Below, piece by piece: positions 24,672-36,600 of a stretch of 64,000 bases of DNA. The DNA is from Carya illinoinensis (taxonomy: Eukaryota > Streptophyta > Magnoliopsida > Fagales > Juglandaceae), in assembly GCF_018687715.1 (NCBI RefSeq), contig NC_056759.1:124001-188000 (forward strand), in the 5' to 3' direction. Made by a program: the position numbers and the translations under genes. Each line of letters begins with the position of its first letter. Within the stretch, counting starts at the first letter, position 1. The notes below the pieces were generated by a model. The model was given only the letters and a program-made list of their open reading frames with translations, made no database searches and had not been told where the DNA came from.

Positions 24672-27600
24672 AAAACAAAAAAAAACCAAAAATAAGAAAT
24701 GTCGTTGCAGCTTTTCTAAACAGTGGGTGGAAAGTTGGATAGAGTGCTTCTTATCAACGTAACTCTTCCGGCTCTAGACAAATACAGTCTCTTTCAATTA
24801 GCCAGCCTTCACTCTATTTTTTTGATTACCTCATCCCATTTGGACTTTGATTAAAGGAAGCGCCCAAAGGGAGGGCAGTTTACGAAATCCATCCTATGTC
24901 ACTTGCAGATTCCTTAATTTATTTGAATAATGATATTTCTACAATTTTACAAAAAAGAACTTTGATAGTGTCACTTCATTAAAAATACTAAAGTTTCTTA
25001 TTTAAATTTTAAATTTTACATAATTGTCCTCCATTTAAAATAGAGTTATAAAAGATCTGTAAAATGGTTGCAAGTGTATCATTACTCATTTAATTTTAAT
25101 AAATTGGATAATGTTGTGTGACTGATTTTCTGTTTCACAACTTTTTTAACTCTAACATGAGATTATTGACCTGCAGGTATCATTCTGAATCTGGATGGCA
25201 GACTTTGTTGGAGATAATTGTTGAACACTATGGACTTGAGGTTGATCAGTCTGCCATAACCATATTTATCTGCCTAGTTCCAGTTATCATTGATGCATGC
25301 GTGAAACTTTGGGTATGTTCTGGACTTGATTATTTTTATACAAATTTATTTTTCATGTCAAGTCTGGCCATGCAAAAGTGTCACTTTAACTTCCCAGCAT
25401 ATTGTTCATTCCTTGTCACCATGCTCCACAGCATTGTAATAGGATTGAACTCTTCTCTTATTAAAACATTAAATACAGTTCGTTTCTTTCTGTTTATGCT
25501 TGTGTCTGCATTAGCAAATCTGACATGGCAAGCTGGTGATATTGTAAAGGGTGCTGAATGAAATGTGTCTCCGTGGAGCATGCAAGTGAAATGGGAAACT
25601 TAAAAACGAAAAAGAAAAGAAAAAAACTGAAATGGGAAACTCATTAGAAGGGAATTTATCGCATGACTGACCTCTGACAATAAAAGTTTAATTGTACACC
25701 TAAACTTCCAAGTCAAACTAAATAAATTTGAATAGACATGCATACTTACAAACATCTGAATTCGTCAATTTACGAAATTTACCAGATATAACATATTATC
25801 AGTGAAAATCTATGCCATGGAGTCGGTTCTATTATGAGCAGGGCAATCAAGGAGTAGAATGTATATTGGGATGACAAAATTCCATGAAGCAGAGACTATG
25901 CTGGAGTTCTAAGCTAAAGAGGTAGGCGTGAGTAGCCTCGAGGACAGCGTCAGGAAGTGTGCTTAACTGAAATTCAAATATTCGAGAGAAGAAGAATATC
26001 ACATATGAAATAACAAATCTACGAAGATAGTAAATATGAACTGAACAAAATCAATTTAGGACATGAAGTTTATGAAGGACCTTTTTGTAGTTCTCGTGTA
26101 TTAAATATAATATGCTCTTCATTTATAAATTTAAGCGGAAGATGCCTTTAATATAAGAGAGTATAAGATTCTACCTAACCAACGTCTAGGGGTTGTCTCA
26201 AGTGGTTAGGGCCTCAATCTTGGTTGTATGCTTCTCCTAGGTCTAAGGTTCTGCAAATAATTTCCCGGAGCCACATGCCATCGGTGAAAGCTTGATATGA
26301 TGTAGGCGCATTACATGGGTTGGGGGGTTTAATTGGATAAAAGATATGTTGTGTTTGCACAGTTTTCAGGAGTCCTCATCCTCATGCAGGATTCTTGAAG
26401 GTGTCCTAAAAAAGCTTTGTTTTTAGGGTGCTTTTTCTTCTTTTAATTTTTTATTTGTTATGGAGCCAATTGAGGATGAGGAACTTCTCTATGCTAGGTT
26501 GTAGTTTGTTCATCTTGATCTCATCTTGGAGAAATTGTGACAGTTTCACTCAGCAAAAAATGTCTGTATATGCTTGTTTACCTTTAGTCAATCACTAACG
26601 ATTGTCAAGGATTTCCTGTTGAAATCATTTTTATTTTGAAATGAGTTTTTTGTTGATCATGATAATTATGTCTCGTCTTGACTTCAAAACTTTTAAAATT
26701 AAAGAAAAGGGCAGGCAAGCTGGAGAGATGGATTTAGAGGGAAGATGGACATGTACCTGAGCTTCTTGCTGATACTCGCTCTATCTTTAAAAGTATTATA
26801 AACATTGGCCCCCTGAAAATTGTAAATGACCTTCTCCCAAGCTCTTAAAAGTATCTGTGTGAGCCTATCCTTTCAAATAATTTATTTATTTATTTTTGAT
26901 AAGTAAACAGTAGTATTAATAATAATAGGCATAGCCCAAGTACACAAGATGGTATACAAGAGGTAAGACCATTAAAGTCTATAGCTAGCGACCACAGAAA
27001 TAAAGTGCTGAAAAAAAAGATACAAAGCTCCTCCGTTGTCCTCTCCTTGTCTTCAAAAGTTCGTTCATTTCGCTCTTGCCAAATGCACCACATAATGCAG
27101 ATAGGTACCATCTTCCACACAGCTTTGATATGTAGATCTCCCCCCGGCATCGCCCAACTGGCTAGTAATTCAACTACTGACTTCGGCATCACCCAGTTTA
27201 ACCTTACACGACGGAATACTTCACACCACACGGCTCTAGCTGTCTCACAATGTAGCAGGAGATGATTCACTGACTCACCAGCTCTCTTACACATACAACA
27301 CCAATCAGTAATGATTACCCGCCGCTTCCGCAGATTATCGGTAGTCAGAATCTTACCCAGGGCTGCTGTCCAAATGAAGAACAGTGATTTGGGCGGTGCT
27401 CTATTCCTCCACAATCTTCTCCATGGAAACGGAGCATTCGGTATAGCTGTAAGGGCCTTATAATAAGAGCGAACCGAGAAAATACCCTTTCCCGTATATT
27501 TCCACCACAGCTTATCTTCATGCAATCCATTCGGCTTCATAGAGTACACTAGGTTGAAAAAATCTGTCAAACTGTTTACTTCCCAATCATGTGCTGCTCT

Positions 27601-30600
27601 ATAAAAAGTGACGTTCCAGTGAACATGGTCCCCTGAGCGAACCAAAAGGTCCGCGACCGAAGCTTCTTGGTCACAAGCCACTTGATATACACAAGGAAAA
27701 GCGTCCTTCAATGTCTCCTCCCCACACCAAATGTCCCTCCAAAAACTTACACGTGTGCCTTCCCCCACCAAAAGTTTAGTATGGTTGGCAAACAGATTCC
27801 ATCCCCTTCTTATTTGCTTCCAAATCCCCACTCCATACGATCCATTCCCCTCTCTAGTACACCATCCCCCCCATAGGCTGCCATATTTACTGTGAACTAC
27901 TACTTTCCATAAAACTTCCGGCTCCATATTATATCTCCAAAACCATTTCCCTAGAAGAGCCCGATTGAATTTTCTCAAGTTCTTTATCCCCAATCCTCCT
28001 GAAGAAATTGGTCTGCAAACCGTGTCCCACTTGATTAGGTGAAACTTGAATTCATCCCCCAAACCACTCCAAAGGAAATCGCGATACAGTTTTTCAATCC
28101 TTGCCGCCACCGAAGCTGGAATTGTAAACAAAGACAGAAAATAAGTGGGTAAGTTAGAAAGAGTACTCTTTATCAAGGTCACCTGGCCTCCTTTCGACAA
28201 GTACAGTCTCTTCCATCCAGCCAATCTTCTCTCTATTTTCTCAATAACTGTATCCCATATAGCTATGGCTCGTGAAGCCGCCCCCAACGGTAAACCCAAA
28301 TATGTCATAGGAAGAGTGGCTACCTTACACCCCAACGTGTTAGCCAACTGTCGAGATCTACTCACATTCCCAACTGGTACTAATTCTGATTTATCAAAAT
28401 TTACTCTCAAACCTGATGCTGCTTCAAAGCATAACAGCAACGCTTTCAGAGTTCTAAGTTGTTCTTGATCAGCCTCACAGAAAATTAAAGTATCATCAGC
28501 AAAAAGTAAATGAGAGATTGAGATAATGCCCCTATTCAGATCACCCACAGAAAAACCAGCCAACAAACCATTGTTAACTAGAGCCATTAACATCCTACTC
28601 AGGGCTTCCATGATGATAACAAAGAGGAGTGGGGATAGCGGATCCCCTTGTCTTAGACCTCTCGAGCTGTTAAAAAAACCTTCTGGACTGCCATTAATCA
28701 AAATTGAGAATCTTGCTGTTGAAATGCACCATCTAATCCACCTACACCATTTTTCCCCAAATCCACACCTCCTCAATAGATAGATAAGAAAGTCCCAATT
28801 TACATGATCATATGCCTTTTCCATGTCTAATTTACAAATAATCCCTGCCGTACCGGATTTTAATCTACTATCCAAGCATTCATTGGCTATTAAAACCGAA
28901 TCCAGAATTTGACGACCCCTAACAAAGGCATTTTGTGGCTTTGAGATTATCTTACCAATGGACTCTCCCAACCTGTTTGCTAGTACCTTTGAAATAATTT
29001 TATAGACCCCGTTAATGAGGCTAACGGGCCTATAATCCTTCACTTCCACAGCCTCGGTCTTCTTCGGAATTAATGCAATAAAAGTCGTATTCAAACTTTT
29101 CTGAAATTTCCCAGACAAGAATAATTCCTGGAAGACATTCAACAAATCCTCTTTTATCACCTCCCAACAAGTGTAGAAGAACCCCATCGAAAAACCGTCT
29201 GGTCCTGGCGCTTTGTCTTTCCCCATTCGTTTGATCACTTCGTATATCTCCTCTTCCTCAAACGCTCTTTCCAACCTTGCTGCTGTCTGCGGCTCAATGG
29301 AATAAAAAACAAGACCATCCACTCTAGGCCTCCATCCCTCCCTTTCTGTAAATAATTGTTCATAGAAATTCAGCACGTGTTCCCGTATCATAGGGGCCTC
29401 AGTACACTCTCTACCATTTATATTCAGCATCTCAATGGTATTATTCCTCCTATGAGAGTTTGCCACTCTATGGAAAAATTTCGTACTTCTATCCCCTTCT
29501 TTCAACCACAAAGCTCTTGATTTTTGTCGCCAAGAGATCTCTTCACAAGATAATACCCTTTCCAGCTCTGAAGTCAATTCTGCCTTTCTTGATCTTTCCT
29601 CTACGGTGAGAGCTCGACCTTCATTGATCCTATCAAGAACCTGCAATTCTCCCATCATGACTTTCTTTTGCTCCCCTAGATCCCCAAAAGATTGGGAATT
29701 CCACAGTTTTAGATCTTCCTTTAAAGCCTTTAGTTTGCCTGCAAGTATATGAGAGGGAGTGCCGTTAAACTGATACGAGGACCACCAGCTCCTTACCCTA
29801 TCCACAAAACCCTCACTTTTAAGCCACATGTTTTCAAACTTGAAGTACCTACGCCCACTTTGAATGCCTCCGCCATCCAGTAGAATTGGAAAGTGATCTG
29901 AGCATAGACGCGGCAATCTTCTTTGACAAACCTCTGGATACTGACATTCCCATTCTGGCAATATTAAGAATCTATCCAACCGTGACCATGTCTGACTATT
30001 GGACCAAGTAAATGGGCCACCGATAAGTGGTAAATCCACCAAATTCAACTCAAAGATGCAATCAGAAAACTCTGTCATGGCTGGACGTATACGACTATCC
30101 CCTGATCTTTCACTTGGGAACCTTGTGATGTTAAAGTCCCCTCCTATGCACCACGGGAGATCCCACCAGCTGTGTACCCCCGCAATTTCTTCCCAAAGTT
30201 GATGTCTGATGGTATCAACATTCGGTCCATAAATTCCTGCAAAAGCCCACAAAAAGTTATCTTCCACCATCTTAAGAGAGACGGCCACCGTATATTCCCC
30301 TATGAACTCCTCCCTCTTCATCATCACCCTTTTGTCCCACATCACAAGAATACCCCCCGAAGCCCCATTCGAAGCCAAATAAACCCAGTCCACGTATGGG
30401 CAATGCCATACACTTCTCACTATTTTTCTGGTTACCAGTTTCAGCTTGGTCTCTTGTAGACATACAATATCCACCCGCCATTCTCGTAGCAAGTTTTTTA
30501 TGCGAGAGCGCTTATTATTCTCATTTAGCCCCCGAACATTCCACGAGACTATTTTTGGCTTCATAAAGAAACAAACGTACCCTTCCCTTTGACCCTATCA

Positions 30601-33600
30601 CAGCTTGAACTACCCTCGTTCAAGGACCAATCCAATCTCTTAAGCTCCCTTCGTTTCTTGGCTCCTTTATTTTTAGAATGCGAATGGCCCACCTCTATGG
30701 CCGTGAGAAGAGCCAAAAACTGTTCTTCATAGCCTACACACTTCATACCCACTATCTGTTGAATGTCTTTAACCTTGTTGAATACCCAATCCGACATCTC
30801 ACACTCATTTGGTAGAAGACAGTCTAAAGGAAATGGACTCTTGTCCCCCTGCCCTTCACACTAATTATGGCCTTCCCATTCCACCATTGTGTTCATTATC
30901 TCCACTCCCTCTGAGGTAGTTTCAGATGAAATACCAGGAATCTCCCTTAAGGTCATCGGCTGATTTAATTCTTGAGAGTCAGGAACCATTATTATTTCAT
31001 CACTTTGAGCCGTAGGATCCTCCCTTAGGATCTCCGAACTGTTCTGTCCCCCAACAGCAAGTGGGAAAGCTCTCGGGATATGCTGTTTTTCGATTTCCTC
31101 CAAGTTCTCTTCATCCCGTTTGAATCCGTGTTCTACGAGAAGGTCCAGGTGTTCTCCCTCTGAGCCATGCAACTCTGTTTGAGCGAAATACTCCACCATA
31201 CTACCTATCGGTAAGTTCTGTGCGTAAATATCTGGGAAAAGAACCGTCGGAGGCTGAATCTCCTCTTTTTCCTCCACACGATGCGGTAAAATCTGCTCCA
31301 CCCTTCTCGCCGGCGATGTCTGTGATGCCGGCAAAACTTTCGCCGTCGTTATCTGTTCGGCCTGAGTTTGGGTCGACGTAGACTTCTGTTCTGCCGATGT
31401 ATATGGGTCGGGTCTCGGGTTTCGAATCCTCCAGGTTTTTTGAGGTATCGGATCGTGAGATGAGGCCGGGTCATACGGCTTCCTGAGCGGGCCTTTACCC
31501 GTGGGCCCCTTTCTGCCCAGATGAAAAGGCCTCGTGGCCCTAGCTTTCTCCCCCTCCAGGCCCAAATCCGGCCCAAAATAAGCCTGCCCCATTTCTTTCT
31601 TTAATAAGCACTCTATTTTCCTATGTAAGTCTAAAATCTGCGTTTTTGCTTCCTACAACAACTTCAACGTTTCCCCATCAGACACGCCACCTAGCTGTCT
31701 GCTACTACTCTGCCCCTGGACCAGGCACGTCTCTCTGTCAGGGACATGACCCAACGCCATACCTTCTTCATTTTCAGTACGCTGCTCCTTCGGCTGCTCC
31801 ACCATCAGTGCCTCCTTGTAGGACAAAGGCTGTGACTGCACCAACCACTGCTTGCCTATCGTCTTCTTCCTACTGTCCTCAGTTTGCACTTTTCTCCTTT
31901 CATCAACAAAATCCCACAGCACCTCCCCCATCTTAATCCACCCACTTCCCTCTTCCTCTGGTATGAATATGAAGTTCCTCCTCCCACCAACTCCATACTC
32001 TACCACTGCCAGATAACGACCTCTCGAATTTGAACACTGTTGAGCAATGAAACTACTGCTGCCTTCCCTTTTTGAGGTATAAAATTCCTTTTGTTCTTCC
32101 TTTGAACAGACCGCCATGGCCTTTGCCAACCACTGCACTGCTAATGGACCCAGAGCTATCTGTGCCACCATCCTCCAAGTTTTTTCTGTGATAACCACCC
32201 TGCCCCCCTCCTTTACGAGAGAAAAGCATTTTGAATCAATCACAACCTCCTTACACCACTGCATAACGTAAAACAAGAACCTAAACTAAGCACCGCCGTG
32301 AGAACCGTCGTTAACTACCCCAACTAAAGAAACTGAAAAGCACTAACCATCACAAGAGAGAAAGTGTACGGAGAGAAAGTGCTTGGAAGAAAATGAAAAG
32401 TTTTAAAAGATTATTTCCCCTAAACCCCAAATAATTTATTCAATATGCTTTTCATGATACCTTCTAGAACTTTCACTACACTTCCAACTCCAAAGTAACA
32501 ATTTTCTTTTGCTGAATGATCTCCTCCTCTTTCTACTCATTCATAAATAGCAAAAAATAGATTACATAGATAGGAAATTCAAAATCTAACTTCCTATCTT
32601 AAAGGGATTCAAATCTTGGATAAGATATGCTTCCCATACTTATCTACCCAATCTAAATATTCAAATTACAAATCCTATAAATCCTCTACAGCTGTACAAA
32701 TCTGTCTATACCCGAAATACATAGATAAACGTAGGAATTAATTAGATAAACATAGAAATTAATTTAAATAAATATAATCCACTAATACCCCCCCTAAAAT
32801 TGATGCTGGTGTATCTACTAGCATCAATTTGTTAACTAGGAATTGATGCCGCTGTCTAATCATCGCCTTTGTGAATATATTAGCTACTTGAAGATTCGTA
32901 GAGATATGAGGAAGAATAATAGACTTAGCCTCATAGGCCTGACCTGACGAATATAGTGACAATCCACTTCAATATATTTGGTACGCTCGTGAAATACTGG
33001 ATAGGCAGCAATTTGAATAGCACTAGTGTTGTCACCATGAAGAGGAGTTGGCTTGTCTTGCGAAAAACCAATCTCTTGAAGAATGTCCTGCAACCACATC
33101 ACCTCAGAGCAAGCTACTGACATAGCTCTATATTCAGCTTCAGTAGAGGATTTACAAACACACTCTTGGTTCTTGCATTTCCAGGAGATGAGTGAATCTC
33201 CAAGAACGATGCACCAACCAGTTGTAGAACGCCTAGAATCGGGGCAACCAGCCCAATCCACATCTCACTATAAGCCATAAGTTGTAGAGAAGTGCCAGCG
33301 GGAAAAAATAACCCACGGTTAGGAGTTCTAATCAAATATCTGATAATACAACGAACAACCACTAAGCGCAAGTGCCGAGATGTGTCCATAAATTTATTGA
33401 CAATATGGACAGCATGTCAGATATCCGGACGTGTGATAGTGAGGTAGATTAGACTCCCAACAAGCTTCCTATATAATTTAGGATCAAAATTAAATCACCC
33501 TCATCCTTCCGATACTTCACATTGACTTCCATAAGAGTATCAACTGAAGTTGTCTCCCCCAACCCAGCCAACTGAACAAGGTCCTGGGTGTATTTATGTT

Positions 33601-36600
33601 GATTAATAAATAACCCGTGAGGTTGATTATGAACTTCTAGCCCCAAGAAATAAGTCAATAGTCCCAAGTCTTTCATATGAAAGACCTTATGAAGATGCAT
33701 CTGAACCCTTTGAATAAATTCAATATTGGATCCAGTAATAATGATATCATCCACATAGACCAATAGGAAAACAAAACCAGAATCACTCTTATGAAGGAAC
33801 AAAGAAACATCATTAGCTGAGAGCTTGTTTTAGACCATACAATGACATTTTCAGCGTACAAACATCATTAGCTGAGGAAAGTGGCATACCAGAAGGAAGT
33901 TTCATGTAAATGTTCTCTTTTAAAGCACCATGAAGGAAAACATTCTTCACATCCATCTGATGCAATTGCCTAGACTGAGAAGCGGCAATGGCAAGAAGGA
34001 GATGAACAATTGTCATCTTAGCAACAGGAGCAAACGTCTCGTCATAATCAATCCTATATTCTTGTCTATTTCCCAAAGCTACCAAATGAGCTTTATATCT
34101 CTCAAGGGACCCGTCTAATCTAAGCTTCACAGAATACACCCACTTACTACCAATAGGTGTCACAGAAGAAGGACAAGACACAATGTCCCAAGTGTCATTG
34201 GGTGCTAGTGCATCCATTTCTACTTGCATGGCATTCCTCCAACACTCATGTTCCACAGCCTGCTTAGAAGCAGAGGGAATGGTAATAAAAGAAAAAGTAG
34301 CAGTCATAGAAGAATGAGAGGAAAAACCATACCAGATCCAGGGGTTTGGAGACTCTAGAAGTATGCCGACGAGATGGTGGATCATAAGATGTGTCAAGGG
34401 ATTCATCAGGAGCCACAGTTAGATGCTTAGAAGGGGCAGAAGGAGCGGTCAGATCTGCTTGATGAGATGATTTATGCCTGGTGTAAACACAACCAGGTTT
34501 AAATCGAGCGGATGCTGGTGTAGAAGTTGTATCCTCATCTGAAAAATTTGGCAAAACGTAGAAATTAGGAGGAATAGGGTCTAGATTACGAAAAAATTGT
34601 TGTTTGTCAAAGAACACCACATTGCGAGAAACTCGAATGCGTTTAGCTTGAGAATCATAACAAACAAAACCCTTTTGGAAAGAATTATACCCTAAAAAAG
34701 CACATTTGACTGATTGAGTAGAAAGTTTGTGTCTTTTGTGAGATGGAAGATGCACAAAACAAACACAACCAAATGACTGCAATTGAGAATAGTCTGGGGA
34801 GTGCCCAAATAGCAAAGAATAAGGAGAAATATTGCCTAATATTGGAGTAAGTAATCTATTAATTAAATACACAGCAGTAGACAAAGTTTCACACAAAAAA
34901 CGAGAGGCAAGAACGTTGAGAAATAATTCCTTGATCTTGAAGGAACATTTGAAATTCAGTAGATATATATTCTCTCTTGAATCGGAGCGAAGAACCTTAG
35001 GAGAGGCAGAAAATTGATTAGTGAGATAAGCCAAGAAACACTTGAATATTGGAAATACTTCATTCTTAGTGCAAAGAAAGTAAATCTACGTAAAATGAGT
35101 ATAATCATCAATAAACGTTACAAAATATTTATAATGATTGTGAGATTCGATTAGGGTAATACCCCATACAACACTATGAATAACATCAAAGGCACGAGTG
35201 GCATGAGATCTTTTTGAAGGAAAAGGCAAAACTTTACTTTTAGCTATCTTACATGTATCACAATCAAAATTCAATTGATCAAGAGAATAGAGCTCTTTAT
35301 TGCCAATTAAACCAGAAGATAACAACTTATGAAGTATGTGAGAATTGGGATGGTCCAACCGCCTATGCCAATCCTTCACACTCAAAGTACCAACATTACA
35401 AGAAAATGAAGATAAATACTTTGACTCAACAGATTTTGAATCTACACATAAAGGAAACAGCCGACCCTTTTTAGGACCACTCGCGATCATCTTCCCAGTC
35501 ACTTGATCCTGTACAAGACAACCAGAAGAAGTGAATGACACTTTACAATTGCTGTCAACTAATTGGCCAATAGAAATCAGATTGGTATTTAATGAAGGAG
35601 ACACCAAAACATTTTTTAAGGAGAAATATCACCTACTACAGTGATAGGTAGGGCACTACCATCTGCCATGTGAATTTTAAGTGGACCAGCATATTGTGAG
35701 ACATTAACAAGAGAGTGAGAGGCACTGAAATCAAAATACCAAGGTTTAGAGGCAGATTTGGTTTTACCTGAAATACCAAAAGTTGAAAGAGCTAAGATGA
35801 TCATTTGTTGTACCATTTCTGGTGTAATAGAGGTAGGATTTTCAGAAGTGGAAGTTGGAACATGAGAGGAAGTGGCCAAGGTAGAACTGGCAGCACTAGT
35901 AGCCTCAGCAGCAGCTGAATAGGCAGTTTTTTTGTGACGTGGAGGACGTATTGGGCAACCCTTGATGATATGTCCTTGCTTCTTGCAATAGTTGCAAGTT
36001 TTCTTAGAGCAATTTGCAGAGATATGCCCATAACCTTTGTAACTATAGCATTGAGTAGTGCTCAAATCCCTCCCTTTGGTTTTTCCTTGAGTTGCATACG
36101 CCACAGGAGCTGGAGTAGCTTGTTCCATGGCTGTTTGAGTCACAGGATCTCGGTTCATCAGATTAGCACGAATAAATTCAAACTTGTTGCTAGAATTGAT
36201 GTGTATACAATATCTGTATACTCAGCCCACAAGTTACACAAACCAGAATAAAACTCCTCTACAGAGAGAGCTCCTTGAGCGAAACTTGACATCTCTAGTT
36301 CGAGTTGAAATCTCCTAGCTGCATTATTCTGAGTATACAACCGCTTGAGATGATTCCACATATCACGAGCATTCTTGAATGAGCGTAAATTCAAGATAAT
36401 ATGGGGATCAACAGATCCAAGAATCCAAGACATGACTTGGGAATCCTTGAAGCCTGCTGATCTTTGTCCTATGGTGCCACACTACTCCCATTAATACGAC
36501 CCCAAAGTTCCTTCCCTTTCACCAAAAGTTGAAACTAAAAAGACCACGCAGCATTACTCTTTCCATTGAATCGAACCAGAAGAGAATCTCTAATTTCAGA

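Larger units (their letters stand above)
23215..24870 (-). mobile_element. 5'-truncated LINE (LINE-E) with insertion and poly(C)
   Basis: Minus-strand remnant starting with the family 3' UTR (GCCCAAGTACATGGGACACAATAG, ACACCTAG at about 23245-23275). zf-RVT pieces follow at 23616-23416 and 24011-23890 (TSLGKILTIDNLMKR, CCMCKKSGETVDQLLLH). Diverged thumb-region sequence then runs to about 24870, where the element is truncated. It carries a foreign stretch (about 23600-23893), a hairpin, and a C-run joined to an A-run. Confidence 0.78.
22884..25176 (+). other. DLDG1 intron with truncated LINE-E
   Basis: The first 330 bp and last 300 bp show only AT-rich intron. The middle is occupied by LINE-E and its small insertion. 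Confidence 0.65.
26887..32427 (-). mobile_element. Full-length L1-type LINE (LINE-D), youngest-looking copy
   Basis: About 5.5 kb, minus strand, bounded by a 13-bp target duplication. 5' leader (about 32277-32427, with GAGAGAAAGTGTACGGAGAGAAAGTG), ORF1 (32276-30561) and ORF2 (30564-26890) are all present. ORF2 is uninterrupted, and ORF1 is in one frame with two UAG codons. The 3' end is a short T-rich tract. It lies antisense inside the last DLDG1 intron. It is the best-preserved element in the window. Confidence 0.93.

Noticed and set aside
33807..33880. A tandem duplication in copia-1 RT
   Set aside because: The repeated CATCATTAGCTGAG is better read as microhomology at a deletion, since RT residues expected between YGLKQA and LFLHKSDSGF are missing.
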